A model generated the notes under the pieces. That model was not told the DNA's origin. It did no database searches and saw nothing but the letters and a program-made list of their open reading frames with translations. A program made the position numbers and the translations under genes. A stretch of DNA of 64,000 nt from Suillus spraguei (lineage: Eukaryota; Basidiomycota; Agaricomycetes; Boletales; Suillaceae): assembly GCA_016800925.1 (NCBI GenBank), contig JABCPU010000156.1, positions 62,001 through 126,000 of the forward strand, read 5' to 3'. Shown one piece after another: positions 42,180-55,288 of the stretch; positions within the stretch are counted from its first letter, which is position 1, and each line of letters begins with the position of its first letter.

Positions 42180-44788
42180 CTAACTCCCTTGCTGCCCAGA
42201 TAAACCACAATATAGATATGGTAACAACCACACATCCATGACAACTAATGCCAGCATGGCCATTGTCGTAGATTTGAATACGTTGTACAGTAAGGCGATT
42301 GAAAAATAAATCATCCTAGCAAGAGGAAAGGTAACTGTCATTAGCCCTAGTCAGAAAGTATCGATCCCACCTACCCCCACATAAGCATTGCATAAGGAAG
42401 ACTGTTGACCGTCGCAAGGGCTTTATCCCCGAATAACGTGTCAGTCATACTGTATAGGAAGTCACCCTGTGCAGACTGGTTAGCATGAGAGAGATGCGCG
42501 CTAAGGCAACGACTGACTGCTTTGTCCGCTGATTCACAACCATATCTTTGGTTTTGACGGACCAACAGGACTGAGATGACCATGGAGCCAGTTATCGAGA
42601 TGATCGAGAGATATATAGCAATGACTCCGATCGACTGCGACGTAGAAATGTTTACGTTCGGCACCGCAAGAAAACTCACATTTACGGCTAACATGACGGT
42701 GGACTAGTGGGGACGAACCCAGGATAAAGTCAGGAAGTGCAATGTTAAGTTGATGATACCCACATAGATGGTGATTCCGGTCCACTCTGCCATGAGCTTT
42801 GCGTTGTAATCTTTCCACCGCGGTGAGTTGAGGCATTTATCTACCCACACCCTTCTAAGATCGTCCAAGTGTGCCTGTGGTGCCCAAAAAAGCATGGCGT
42901 CCAAGGCAAAAGAAAGACTACTGGTCAGTGGATGAAAACTGGTAATCTCTTTGTATACACATTTGTCAGCATCAAGACGAGCGCAAGGTAGACCGCAGAA
43001 GTTGTAATACTTGGCTCTGCCTTGAAATAAATGAGCTGCGCACCGAAACATCAAAATCAAGAACATACAGAAGTAATGCATGAACCTCGCTATGATTAAA
43101 AAGTGAATCTCCAGGGCATATATATGTATGTAGCCGTACCAATGACACAAGTGCAGTGAGGGGAATCAGTGTCTTGAGCGCTCTCTAGAAATATGTAATA
43201 TTTAGGCTTTTACAAGATTACCAGTTTGAAGAAAACTTTTCACACCTTGAAGTTGGTTGACCAGCTCTAGGATGCTGGAAAGTTCATCAGCACCAAAAGG
43301 CGACAAAGAAGTATCCGAAGTGATGATCTCTAAGTTCTACGTTCAAAAACGAGGAAGAGATATTTGCAGGAGATTGATTACCTGCACTCGCATGCACAAC
43401 AACCGCCTTCAGCTCTTTCAGAAGCTTGACTCGATCTAGCTCGTGTTTCGGGTAGCGTTCGCAATGCATCCTACTCGTTTCAGTTGGAGATGGTCATATT
43501 GTATCTAAAACACATTAACAATCAAATTGAAATCGGTCCGACTAGAAGTAAGTTACAGGTAGAGACTCACGATTACAGCCGACGAACCAGTATTGAGACT
43601 CCAAAGCGTATCCTGTTGACTAATTTATATCACGAGCGCCATAAGTTCGCACGACGTACGAATATGACTCGGATCACAAACGCCTCGAAGATCATCAAAG
43701 ATAGTCTCTGTCGCTTGGTCGTGATCGTCCAACCAGAAGAGAGTTCGCGTTGCATGATCGACAAAGTAGTACTGACAAGAATCTGTTTGGTTCGGCACTA
43801 CTTGCACGACGAGCTCGATATCATCAGCGTCAAAGTTTGGTGATTTTCTGCGTGCTGCGTTGCATAGCTCATCCGCACATCTGTCCATCAAGTGGAACAA
43901 ATCTTTATTGATGTGTCCTTCGGTGAACGTTCTCTGTAGGGATCATGGTCGATGGTCGATGGCAAATACATGCTACTTACCTTGCGGCTATTGTACAGAT
44001 ACAGCGCCCCTTCAGGATGTATACACGGTTGCCATTCACCATTCAACCAAGGACATGATCTGCACTATTTGTAGCCCACTTTCCTGTAGATACCTGGCCG
44101 TTGCACTCACTTATTAGGGAAGGACCTCATGAATGCTGGAATTCCGCTGGAGCAAGATGGATCTCTGGAGGATAACTTCTCAAGACTATTCACCGTGATG
44201 GGTTATATCCACATACACAAGAGGACGATTCTCATATCGTGATTCGCGATCTACTGCGGATGGTACAAAATGGAGATCGATGGGGAGGCTATTGGGAGGG
44301 ATTGCACTTCCAACTGCTGGAGGCGAAGGCATCTGTGGCGCATTAGCGTGCTGTGGAGTGCCTGGAACAAGCATGGCACCCGCGGTTGTCGAAGCCACCG
44401 GGCTCGCTGCACCCGGCGAGGTAGTATGAAGCGGTAATAGCATCGGCAAGGTGGACTGGGAATACCGTGCATTGAAAGTCCCAGTCAAACTTGGATACGA
44501 GTCTACAGTGGAAGACTTGGTGTTAGTGTCATACGAGATTGGAACATGAACCTTGGACACAAAGCGTCGAAAACATGACACGAGGATGAGCAGTCGCCGT
44601 GCAGATGAAGTTGCAAGCGTCGTCAGTATTTGAAGCAGACGCTTCAAGAGCTTTCGAATGAACGCCACGTTCGACATCCGTTGATCCTTGTTGTCTGTTG
44701 TCAGCATCAGCAAACGCGTACTCTTGGCAGTGCTGTCCTTCCGTTCCCACGGTCTCTCAGACCCGGCCATCAATATTTCAATGTTCAC
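42180..44788 (-). CDS. WW-like domain protein with C-terminal membrane segments (multi-exon)
   Basis: Member of an uncharacterised, expanded agaricomycete family. N-terminal part: a basic helix (FIRKLLKRLLQILTTLATSS) and a proline/serine-rich linker. Then a WW-like motif, WQPCIHPEGALYLYNSRK joined to RTFTEGHINKDLFHLM; then FWLDDHDQATETIFDDLRGV, ESQYW spliced to MHCERYPKHELDRVKLLKEL, TSDTSLSPFGADELSSILEL, FCGLPCARLDADKCVYKE, a helical block, and membrane segments MLAVNVSFLAVPNV, SIGVIAIYLSIISITGSMVI and STTMAMLALVVMDVWLLPYL near the end. About ten short introns with GT-AG borders; the last exon ends GLSGQQGS. The family suggests a membrane-anchored protein with a cytosolic binding part; no reaction is known. 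Its first two exons are duplicated at 48263-49290. Individual exon borders near 44100-44190 are uncertain. Confidence 0.75.
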
Positions 44789-46010
44789 CTATATTGATAG
44801 GCTTTTGACAAGCGTTACAGTTATATATGGGAAACTAGTCAGAGTCTAAGAGACCTGCTCATCATGCATCGGTTAGTCGACTTCTTCATTCACTGACAAA
44901 CATTTCATGGTGTAAGACAGTGCGGTCATGCGATATAGATTGGCTCTCTTCGCTATTACTCAAAGACAAAAAATTGAATCTAAAAAAAACCCCGCTTTCA
45001 ACAGGCTCCTTGGACCACTATTTTTAACTTGAAGCAGTGTCATCCTGCACCCTCCTCAGAGGTGTACCGGAAGCTGGCAGTAACTTTCAATGTCTCAATA
45101 CTCGTGCAGTATGACATTAACTCAACCAACAGAACATGCCATCACTATTATCACAGATACCACTTACCACTGGCAACCGTGATATTCAAGGTGCTTCCCG
45201 TAGTCGCCGCTACCGCATTGACGACTGGAGTATCATCGCACCTTGGTATTGCCATAAAGCATGCTGGATGGTGAACTTGATTCTTACTCTGCATCAGCTG
45301 CGTGTCCATCCAATGCACGAACGGTCAATGTTAAAGAAGACATTGGCTGGATTTCATGTATCAATTTGATACTTTCTATCCTGTCACATCTAAAATTCCT
45401 GTTTTTCTGACTGTTTCGCTACCTTTTCCCTCTTGAACCATTTCTTCGTCCTGCGCAACGGACACTATGTGTATGGATTGCGGCCTGAGCGAAGCGGGCA
45501 TAATATCGTGCGCGCTTGAAGGTTGAATACGATGGTCATTGACCATGCTATTCTTATGATGCACTTCATGATGTGACACGGTCTTGATTGTGCTATACGC
45601 AATTATACCAGAACCGAAGCTCAGCTTGACGCTGGTTTCGGCTCATCTTCATTTTCGAGGACTTCCTGTTTATTGTCAGGCCATGGGGAAGTTCGTGCAC
45701 AATGAGGTTTGCCTCTCCTTCAACTATTTACATCTCAGGCTGAGTCGTTCTGTTGCCAGGATAGTTGTGGAAGATTGAATAGACTATTAGGGGTGGTGCC
45801 GGTGATTCCGAAGTCTTGTGAGTTTCTCGCTACTCTATCATCTGCGAGCTCATTCAAAAGTACTGTGCATCGTGCGTAGGGATTACATGTACACTTTATG
45901 CTACGACAAGCATCACTCGATGTAAAAATCAACACAGCGTCTCCTTGAGGCATTGTGGATTTCCGTCAATAGTAACTTATGACCCAGCTATGAAGCATTT
46001 TGGACTAGTA

Positions 46011-47002
46011 TTATAATGCTCCCCTAATGAATCGGTAGAATTTGTAGTGACGCTGCGCCCCAGCATTTTCAATTGACTCCATCTCCTCAGCCGTCAATTT
46101 TGGAACCCTGGCAGTATCAATATACTCTCTCATTCTATCTGCCTTGCTCGAAGTGCTGATCGACGATATGTAAGCATCACAAAAACATAGCATGTCCAGA
46201 ACAGATGGAACTTACGTGACAACCAGGATACCATGGTGCTGCAACCATTTGATGAGTACCTGGCCGATTGACACAGGTCGTCCTCGAGCGGACTCAAGAC
46301 GTGCCCGTATTTCCTCGATGACGGGATCCAAGGGTCCTCCGGGCGCGCGAAACAGAGGCGTCAGGCCACCATAAGAGGATGTAATGATGCCGTGCTCTTT
46401 ATGTAATGCTATCACAGGCTGTAAAGACTTCCACACATACGGGTGGATCTTAACCTTTCATTGGAGTTGTTGAAAATTAGTAATGTCGACGCTGAGGCAA
46501 TCTAACTCACTTGGTTGACTGAAGGCGGAAACTCAGCGCCCTCCAAGATCTCTTGCAAATGCGCAACATCGAAATTCGATACACCAATGGACTTCGTCCG
46601 TCTTTCTTTTTTGCACTCCTCCATCATCTTCCACACCTCCTTCAGTCGGCCTGCATGGTGTCTGGGCTTGTGCACAAGGTACAGATCTACATATTCTGAG
46701 CCTAGTTTCTTCAACGACACCTGCAGCGCGGTCTTCGCAGTTTGGTCGAGCTGCAGTCGATCGAGTTTAGTGGTAACGAAGAGCGCAGAGCGCGGGATTC
46801 CGGATGCCCTGATTGCCATCCCCAAGCTCTCTTCATTCTCATACATCTGGGCACCATCGAGGTGCGTGAAACCGTTGGCGATGGCGTTTTCAACAGGGTT
46901 CTGTACATCTTGCAGGCGGTGCGCCGAACCGGTGCCAAATGCGATCCAGGGGACTTCATTGCCGTCGTTGAAAGTGAGTGTGGATATCGTCATGCTGTCC
47001 AT
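46011..47002 (-). CDS. Aldo-keto reductase, 291 residues
   Basis: NAD(P)H-dependent carbonyl reductase of the AKR superfamily; substrate unknown, cytosolic. Three exons: 47002-46511, 46454-46216, 46155-46011. The usual tetrad is present: Asp and Tyr in FTHLDGAQMYENEESLG, Lys in FVTTKLDRL, His in YVDLYLVHKP. GVSNFDVAHLQEIL (the SN motif of the barrel), PPSVNQVKIHPY and the cofactor-binding VLIKWLQHHGILVVTTSSK follow, all in the right order for a TIM barrel. The C-terminus (YKFYRFIRGAL) is short but within the family's range. It is the intact copy; the one in unit B is frameshifted. Start chosen at the first Met, which gives the normal beta-strand start ISTLTFNDGNEVPWIAFGTG. Confidence 0.9.
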
Positions 47003-47405
47003 GTGAAGTCAACGATGTGATCTAGACCATGGAGTAGCGGTACTTATACCTGCAGTTCTCTATTATCAATGTAACTTGAACGGACCACCAAACCTAGTCA
47101 GCGGATGATGCACAAACCCAATTTATACCTCGAACATGAGGCCCGGATCTAAAAGAGTCAACTCGTTCAAAGCAAGTTCAAAAGTTGTTCTGAACAACTT
47201 GCATTTGGTATAGCTCAGGGCATACGTTCGTAAATGATGTTCTGGCTTATCCGAGCGAAAAATACTGTTCTTGGACACTTACTAGTATTTCAGTTGTTAA
47301 CATAATACGAATATATATTTGAAACATGTCATAGGCTGTTGCCTGTTCAGATGACCGAATTATTGTGCTGACGAGTAGATGACGTTACAAGGGAATGCAC
47401 ACTTA

Positions 47406-47745
47406 CAAAATTACTGAAACGGACGCTTAACTTGCGCGCGTTACGGACACTTACGAACGCTCACGACTTCACTGCTAGCGCACTCTGAAGATAACATGGG
47501 CTTGATTTGATCTCTAAAATAATATAGACGACATGGTGCAGTTGAGCCGCAACGAAACAAAAAATGCAACTAGTGCGAGTGTGAGCACAAAACATTGATA
47601 CACCTGCAGTGCTCACGAACTGTGATTGTACTAACTCGACCAAAAACGGACGTTACGAACGCTTTGACCTGAGCTAACTAAAAAGCATATGCACACGAGC
47701 ATCTTGTGAGCGCTTTCGAACCAAGTCACATTTGCTGATGCCGGC
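47406..47745. repeat. ~340-base insertion in unit A, made of dispersed repeat segments
   Basis: Unit B reads straight from the AATGCACA-like to the CATGTACCAAA-like sequence, where unit A has this extra piece. Its left part matches 2102-2160 and its right part matches 14852-14910. It is noncoding. No clear inverted repeats or duplication were found. Confidence 0.5.
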
Positions 47746-48262
47746 CCCATGTACCAAATCGATATGTGATATCACTGGAACACAAGAACGTATTGGCATG
47801 CAAGACTATACGAAAGCAATGTAAGTTGAGATTACGCACCGATACGAACGAACACCGAGGAACTTCCTTGATACTAGAGTGGCTTTCATATTGTCAATAG
47901 TTGAATGCATCGAAGAGCAGGCGAATGGGTAAATGAGGTCTCTATGCACACAAAGGATAGACCGCAGCTCTGCGGGAGCAAGGATAGGGAAAGAACACAC
48001 CACCTTTTAAATATGAAGTCAAGTGGGCGGCCGAGAGCCAGAACTCTCGTACCTATGCTATGGTGGGACGTTATAACCAGATTGCGACTTAGTAGGAAGA
48101 TAAAGAAGAAATGCTCACATACGACGTTGAGAACCAAGGTCGGGGAGAGGATCCAGTTAAACTCTCAACGAAAATGTGGAGAGAAAAAGATATATACGTC
48201 AATGGTGAAATCCTATTGGGCGAGTGAAGAAACACGGAGATGCGGGTTTGCGGAATAGTAGG

Positions 48263-49290
48263 ACCGTTGCTTAGCTGTTACACTCACTGATCGGAGAAGG
48301 ACCTCATGAATACAGAATTCCGCTGGAACGAGATGGATTTCTGCAGCATAACTCCTCAAGGCTATTCGCCGTGATGAGTTCTACACACATACACAAGGGG
48401 ACGATTCTCGTATCGTGATTCGCGATTTACGGCATATCGAACAAAATGGAGATTGATGGGGAAGCTATTAAGAGATATTGCACTACCGACTGCTGGAGCG
48501 TCTGGAACGAGCATGGCACCTGCAGGTGTTGAAGCCACGAAGCTTGCTGCACCCGGCGGAGTAGTGTGACATCAGGAAATCATGAGTTTACCTATTCCTT
48601 ACTTATTTCAAACTTTTCCCACTTATTCCAAATGGATCTACTTATTATTATTTCTCTTAAATTACCACCTGGTCCCAACTGAACTATCAGGATCTGTTAG
48701 CCATCATTATAAATGTGTGCTATAAAATTATTGGACTCTTAATTTGCAAAATAGTACCTCAAGAGAATATTTGAGAAATAAAATCATCAGCATTAATGTG
48801 TCACTCGAGCTTCATACTAGTCACTAATTGTTGGTCTTATGCAATGAAACTTGTCTCTCAGGCCCAACAAACATATTGGAATACTCAATTTTGAAGCAGT
48901 TGTCAAATTTCAGAAAAAAAGTAGGTCCATTTGAAATAAGTGGGAAAAGTTTGAAATAAGTAAGGAATAAGTAAACTCATGATTTCCTGATGGAAGTGGT
49001 AATGACAAGGTGGACTGGTAATACGTGCACTAGAAGTTCAAGTCAAGACAGTACAGCTTGGACACGAGTCTACAACGGAAAGCTTGGTGTTAGCAGTGTT
49101 ATGCGAAATTGGAACATAACCTTGGATACAAAGCGTCGATTCAAAGCATGAGACGAGAATGACCAGTCGCCGTGCAGATGAAGTTGCCAGCATCGCCAGT
49201 ATTTGAAACAGATGCTTCAAGAGCTTTCGAATCAACACCATGTTCGACATCCGTTTTCTGGACTCCAGTATCAGCAAGCGGCTCTTACAT
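48263..49290 (-). pseudogene. Truncated copy of the WW-like gene (first exons only)
   Basis: Matches exon 1 and exon 2 of the gene at 42180-44788. The duplication break removed all later exons. Exon 1 is interrupted by the 423-base MITE, and frame breaks are present in both halves, though the N-terminal block NMVLIRKLLKHLFQILAMLA can still be read. Confidence 0.85.
48570..48992. mobile_element. MITE with CATCAGG termini, 423 bases
   Basis: Terminal inverted repeats of about 75-85 bases (CATCAGGAAATCATGAGTTT...). The 2-base duplication GA flanks it (48568-48569, 48993-48994). The empty site is seen in unit A as GTAGTATGAAGCGG at 44421-44434, which fixes both borders. Noncoding and AT-rich inside. 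Confidence 0.92.
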
Positions 49291-50436
49291 AAACATGTTG
49301 CATACCGTTTTTCTTCCGGTCTCCGGACCTGCTTTGGTCAGTCAACTGAAACTAGTTAGAGTCTAAGAGACTGCTTATCATGCTTCGGTTAGTCGACTTC
49401 TTCATTCACTGACAAAAATCTCATGGTGTAAGACAGGAAAGTAATCCGTTACGATCATGTAACCTGGGTCGACCGTCTCTTAGGGAATGAACCGCTATTA
49501 ACAGGCTCCTTGGGCCACCAGTTTTAACCAGTGCTATCCTGTACCCTCCTCAGAGGAGTACCAGAGGCTGCCAGTAACTCTGAATGTCCCAATGTTTATG
49601 CGCCATGCGACATGATCACAGAAACCACCTGCCACTGGCAACTATAATATCCAACACGCTTCCTTAGTCACCGCTACCGCATTGATAACTGGAGTATCAT
49701 CGCACCTTGGTATTACAATAAAGCATGCTGGATGGTGAACTCAATTCTTACTCTGGATCAGCCGCGTGTGCATCCAACACACGGACAGCCAATGTTAAAG
49801 AAGACATGGGACGGATCTGGTGCATCATTTTGATATTCTATGCTGTCATACCCAACACTCCCTCCTGCCTTTCTGATCGTTTCGCTACCCCTTCCCTTTT
49901 GAACCATTTTTTTGTTCTGCGCAACGGACACTGTGTATGGATTGCAGCCTGAGCAGGCATAATATCATGTGCGCTCGAAGGTTGAATGTGATGGCCATTG
50001 ACTATGCTATTCTGTACACTTCATGATGTGACATGGCTTTGATTGTGCTGTGCGCGTTTCCACTAGAACCGAAGTCAGCTTGGTGCTTGTTTCGGCTCAT
50101 CTTCATTTTCTAGGACATTCGTGCACAAAGAGGTTTACCCCTCCTTTAACTGTCTACATCTAGGCTTCAGTCGTTCTTGCCAGGGATAGATGTGGAAGAT
50201 TGAATGGACTATCAGGGTCAGTTGTGCCGGTGATTCCGAAGTCTAGTGAGTATTTTCGCCACTCTATTCTCGTCTGCAAGCTCATTCAGAAGTACTGTAT
50301 TATCACGCGTAGGGATCATATGTATACTTCATGCTATTACAAGTCTCGCTCGATGTGAAACCCACTCACAACCTACAAACAGTGTCTCCTGACAGCATAT
50401 GGATTTGATTTCCGTTAATGCTAATCTATGACCCAA

Positions 50437-51434
50437 TTACGAAGCAGTGTCATAATGTTCCTCTAATCGTTCGGACAATACTAAGAATTTGTAGTAAAGC
50501 TGCGCCCCAGCATTCTCAATCGACTCGATCTCCTCAGCCGTCAAATCTGGAACCATGGCAGTATCAAGATACTCTCTCATCCTATCTGCCTTGCTCGAAG
50601 TGCTGATCGACACTATGTAAGCATTCACAACAGTATAGCATAAAGATGAAACTTACGTGACGACCAGGATGCCGTACTGCTGCAACCATTTGATGAGTAC
50701 CTGGCCGATTGATACAGGTTGCCCTCGAGTGGACTCAAGACGTGCCCGTATTTCCTCGATGACGGGATCTAGAGGTCCTCCAGGCGCTCGGAAGAGAGGC
50801 GTTAGGCCACCATAGGAGGATGTGATGATGCCGTGCTCTTTATGCAACGCTATCACAGGCTGTAAAGATTTCCACACATACGGATGGATCTCAACCTTTA
50901 ATTGGGGTTACTGAAGGTAGTAACACTAATACTGAGGCAATTTAACCGACCTGATTGACCGAAGGCGGAAATTCAGCGCCCTCTAAGATCTCTTGCAGAT
51001 GTACAACATCGAAATTCGACACACCAATGGACTTCGCCTGTCTTTCCCTCTTGCACTCTTCCATCATCTTCCACACCTCCTTCAGTCGGCCTGCATGGGG
51101 TCCGGGTGTGTGCACAAGGTACAGATCTACATATTCCAAGCCTAGTTTCTTCAACGACACCTGCAGCGCGGTCTTTGCAGTTTGGTCGGGCTGCAGTCGA
51201 TCGAGTTTAGTGGCAACAAAGAGCGTAGAGCGCGGGATTCCAGAGGCCCTGATTGCTATGCCCAAACTCTCTTCATTCTCGTACATCTGAGCACCATCGA
51301 GGTGCGTGAAACCGTTGGCGATGGCGTTTTTCAACAGGGTTCTGTGCATCTTGCAGGCGGTGCGCCGAACCGGTGCCGAATGCGATCCAGGGGACTTCAT
51401 TGCCGTCGTTGAGAGTGAGTGTGGATATTGTCAT
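50437..51434 (-). pseudogene. Aldo-keto reductase, frameshifted copy
   Basis: Nearly identical in layout to the intact gene at 46011-47002, with introns at the same places. One extra A in a run near 51330 (GTTGAAAAACGCC against GTTGAAAACGCC) puts the first ~38 residues out of frame with the rest. Downstream, all key residues remain: LDGAQMYENEE, VATKLDRL, VDLYLVHTP. The C-terminus differs and is longer (SERLEEHYDTAS). It begins at the second Met of unit A (the first ATG is lost). Either a recent pseudogene or an assembly error in a homopolymer. Confidence 0.85.
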
Positions 51435-51995
51435 GCTGTCCGTGTGAAGTCAACGATGTGACCTAGACCATGTAGTGGCGGTACTTATACCTGCGGTTAT
51501 CTATTATCAATGTAGCTTGAGCGGAGATCAGCCAGCAAAATCACCAAACCTAGTCTATGTCTATGTCTTCTATCTTTTGCAACGGGCCGTCAGCGGGATG
51601 CACAAACCTATATTTATACCTCGAATAGGATGGGTCATACAAATGCAGATTCATTTAACGCGTAAAGGTGAAAGTATAACATTATCAATTAATTACCTGT
51701 TCAGAGAACTGAATTATTGTGTCGACAAGTAGACGACGTCACAAGGCAATACATGTACCAAACGCCAAGTTAGATCACTAGAACGTAATGGTATGCAAGA
51801 TTATACGAAAGAAATGCGAGTTGAGATTACCCACCAATACGAATGAACACAAAGGCACTTCCTCGATACTACATCAGGAAAACCCTCCCATGTAAACTTA
51901 GATAAATTAGAGACTTTTTTGACAGCTGTCAAAATTTGAAGTAGCTGGCTCTAAGAGCGATAGCGCAGTGCAGGCTAACGATAATCATTGGCAAC

Positions 51996-54217
51996 CTAGC
52001 GCAGTGTAACAAAACTATATCGATCTATGTATGTATTTACATAAAATGATGAACACTCGTCAAGAACGTTGGAAGAGGTCCATTCACGAGGAGCCACAGG
52101 TCCGAAATGCGGAATCAAATGCGCGCTACAACGAATGTTGCTGATTGGTATAATGCTGGCCATACGTTCTCCGTTTTTGATGATGCGCAAAACCTTGTGC
52201 AAGCCATGATCTCGGTTAGGTACGCAGAAGGGAGAGAACCATTCAACATATGCGAGATGTTGAGGGGGCTGGAATGTGGATGGGAAAAGTTTCGGGACGG
52301 CTTTGGGAGGGATCGAAAATATAACACGGACTTGCGCAATTCGATATCCTGTTGAATAGTACTAGCTACTGAGTACCAGTCAATAGAACGATTCAGAACA
52401 CTTACCTTTGGTGCCGAGTGAACCACCTGTACCATCATTAACAAACACAGTATCAAATCGTGGTGCGACACTGTCGGACGCAAATGTTCCTGACCGCATC
52501 AGGAAATTCACACATTCCTTAACATGCTTAATCAGCTTAACTCACTTATCTCAAAACTTGTTTGCTCTCTCTCACATCATTCACCTGGCATATCTTATAT
52601 TTTTTGAGTGCGAAATACAATAAAACATGTATATAAATATATCTCAACTTTTTTTTTCTGAATTCATTCACATTGAAATTTTGGACAAGTAGATTCAATT
52701 TCACCAAGGCAGTTAAGTGTAAATAAGTTCGCATAAGGGCACATCAAGGAATGTGTGAATTTCCTGATGCGTCCAGGACGTGCATGGACACTATCAACAG
52801 TGACTGGAGAATCGTCATGACCACGAACATCAGCCGAGAGCCATTTCACCTTGTGAAAGACTGATAGTGTTCGAAATGGGATGTGGATATTGGCTGCTCG
52901 ATCTTCGAGCTGCCTGGCTGTAACAGTAGTGTTGGCAGAAGTGTGACTTTGGCAACATAATGTGCGAGAGATTCGTTAAAGTGCGTGGCGCCATATTCAT
53001 TCACAACCCTGTCCGTGGTGACTGCCTTGACTGTAGGATGCTTTGTCATCGTTTGAGTACGATGAAATGTCATTTCGGGGGGACGTGGCTGATGTGGACA
53101 TGCAGTGTTACCAATAAGTCTCCACTGAATGTATGTAGATAATACGAACCTGACTATTCCACCACCATTTTCCGGTATGCATCTCATGATATAAACGAAT
53201 CATTTCGTCTTTGTCGGCATAGTGACGTTCAGGAGCAAAGACGAGAAAGTCAGCAAAATTTGGATCACTGAAAAGAGCCTTGATACATTCAATGATATCG
53301 CGAAAGTAGACATCAAATGCTTCATTGGCGACAACAATCTGTTTCGCGTTTGAATTTTGGACGGCCCGGAAGTTCGTTGTCAATTATCTTGTTCAACTCT
53401 CGCATATTCTTGAAGGAAAGACCAAGCTTTTCGCTAAGCTGGAGGTGTCATGATTAGATTATCCTTGCGCTCGACAGAAGCACAGACTTACACCCTTGAT
53501 CGAGACAAGTTCTGAGAATGCTGTTGAGCTTGAACCTCATAATTTTGCCCAATGAGCCATATTCCAATCAAGCTTTGAGGCAAACGGAGCATAAATATTG
53601 TCTGCACTCGAGTCATCAAGCTGTGCATGGTAGGTTGCATTGCTTGGCTGCTTGACGACATCAACAGGTTGTCCGGCTCGTATATCAGGGTACCGGACAA
53701 TTGTGGGTGCCTGTTCGTGTTCGTGAAGTCACTGTTGTGCCATATGCCGAGCATCTTGGCCTTGATCTGCAGTAGGTGGGTGGAAGGCGTCATTGTGCAC
53801 AGGCACAGGCGCTACAGGAGGTTCCCAATCATCATGACCATCAATGTCATGATGTTCACCATGCGCAGGAGTGGCAGGACTCGGAGGCACTGGTACTGCG
53901 GCAGGAGGTTCCCATTCATCGTGATCACCCGGGCCAATGTCATACCCTAAGTCGTCTTCGTCCAAATGCTCCTCGTCATCTGAGCCTGGCCATGCAAGCT
54001 TGTCCTCAGCGTATGTTCCAAAAAAATCACCTTCGAACATGGCATGATCTGGATCAGGAGCATCTATATCTCCTTCGTTTGGTGGGTCTGGAGCAAATTG
54101 CCGTGAGGAAAGATATAGGGTGTGACAGTCAGGATTGGTGGTCTTTGCGAGATGCTGGCTATAACCTGTGATTGACGCAAGTTGTTTATCACAGGCGGGA
54201 CATGTTATTTGAGGCAT
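51996..54217 (-). pseudogene. Plavaka-type transposase, copy 2, internally deleted
   Basis: Starts with a zinc-finger-like MPQITCPACDKQLAS...H and an acidic/proline linker, then NIYAPFASKLDWNMAHWAKL, EKLGLSFKNMRELNKII, NEAFDVYFRDIIECIKALFS, FAPERHYADKDEMIRLYHEM, HTGKWWWNSQ. The central catalytic region that should follow is absent. The C-terminal part resumes: KHPTVKAV, NEYGATHF, VDSVHARPGR, then the nested MITE, then APRFDTVFVNDGTGG and [14 protein letters not shown]. Other lesions: CGA to TGA after WAKL near 53523 and an extra A near 53355. It cannot supply transposase, so the element depends on another copy. Confidence 0.85.
52497..52769. mobile_element. MITE nested in the Plavaka-like transposase, 273 bases
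   Basis: Inverted repeats CATCAGGAAATTCACACATT continue to CCTT (about 24 bases). The 2-base duplication CG flanks it (52495-52496, 52770-52771). Removing the insert and one CG makes the transposase frame read continuously from VHARPGR to SGTFASDS and APRFDTV, so the insertion was precise and later than the coding sequence. Confidence 0.93.
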
Positions 54218-54239
54218 GCTCTGTATTAATTTTATGAAA

Positions 54240-55288
54240 AAAATTGAACACTGGGTGTCTGAAAATCACTCACAACGCGTCTCCCAACAGTACAAGTGAA
54301 TCGCAATTCTGACGGCCAGAAAAGAGAGGTGGTGTCACCAGCATGTCAAAGGCGAGGCTCTACCAAAGTAAAAAAAATTGGGTAAGTGATGACAGGATGC
54401 CATATGCGCAGTATTGGCAAATCCAAATCTTGCAGCAATGGAAGCAACTCATTAATTATGTCCAGAGCATGCCAGCACAGGTAAATGACTTTTGCCAAGT
54501 GCAGTAGTTGAACATGTCCGAGCATGCCAGACAGGTAAATGACTTTCGCCAGGCGCAGTAGTTGAAGCGCAGTAGTTGAACACGTCCGAGTCAGACAGAG
54601 GGTGGCAATGGAGAGGAGGCTGCTTCATGATAAATGGACAAAATGACCTGCATCCGATTAGCCTGGGTGACGGGACCAGGGGGAAAAGTAAATGAAACAT
54701 GCTAAACAAAGAGGGTGGTAATGGGGAGTAAAGCACGATAGTTTGTAATGGAGGAATGCTGTGCCCAGCCGACGGACCCATTATCAGCCTGGAGGAAAAG
54801 TAGTAGAACGTGCTAAACATAGAGGGCGTGATGGGGAAAGTGTCTCGATAGTTCGTAAATGAAGGGAGCACCATAGTACTTGAATGTACTGAACATAGAG
54901 GGTGGTAGTGGGGAAGAGAATGCTTCTTGGTAGTTGGTAAATGGAGGAAACGCCTTTCATCCGATTATCTGGCCACCAATAAGAATGTTCCCGATGACAG
55001 GAACTTACCAAGGAGAAAACGAGTGTGCGCACTAGCACTTTGTAAGGCTGTGTTTAAGTTTTTCGACAAAAACTCACCAAATAGTGGACTAAGCCAGACA
55101 GGGAAAGGTCAACCCTGGCTCACGCTCAGCGTTATGGTATAATAGGCAGACTGTTTCAAATTGAGTGGCTGACTCAAATGAAAAAAAAACACTCACTCAC
55201 CTTTTGAAGCGGTCTTTCCGTAGCAGAAACGCACTCTCACATTCATTCCTTCTTATTTTTCACTCCTTCCAACCTCGTCTCGCCTTCA
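54240..55288. other. Spacer between the two genes of the Plavaka-like element
   Basis: It should hold a divergent promoter. From 54450 to 54960 a loose repeat occurs: GAGGGTGGTAATGGGGA and GTAAATGGAGGAA(T/C)GC recur about every 100-130 bases (54600, 54710, 54825, 54900), as expected for subterminal or promoter repeats. No coding frame supported. Confidence 0.5.

Larger units (their letters stand above)
44094..48112. repeat. Segmental duplication unit A
   Basis: Begins in the second exon of the WW-like gene and runs through the intact aldo-keto reductase to about 48112. Unit B (48263-51871 and 57887-58142) follows in tandem. Noncoding stretches 44800-46000 and 47050-48112 align throughout (for example AACAGGCTCCTTGG, CCTCAGAGG.GTACC, TTGAATGCA.C.AAGA.CAGGCGAATGG). 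Unit A carries an extra ~340 bases at 47406-47745. Confidence 0.85.

Noticed and set aside
42371..43150. Two separate small membrane proteins
   Set aside because: They are neighbouring exons of one gene; short GT-AG introns join them and the order fits the known family.
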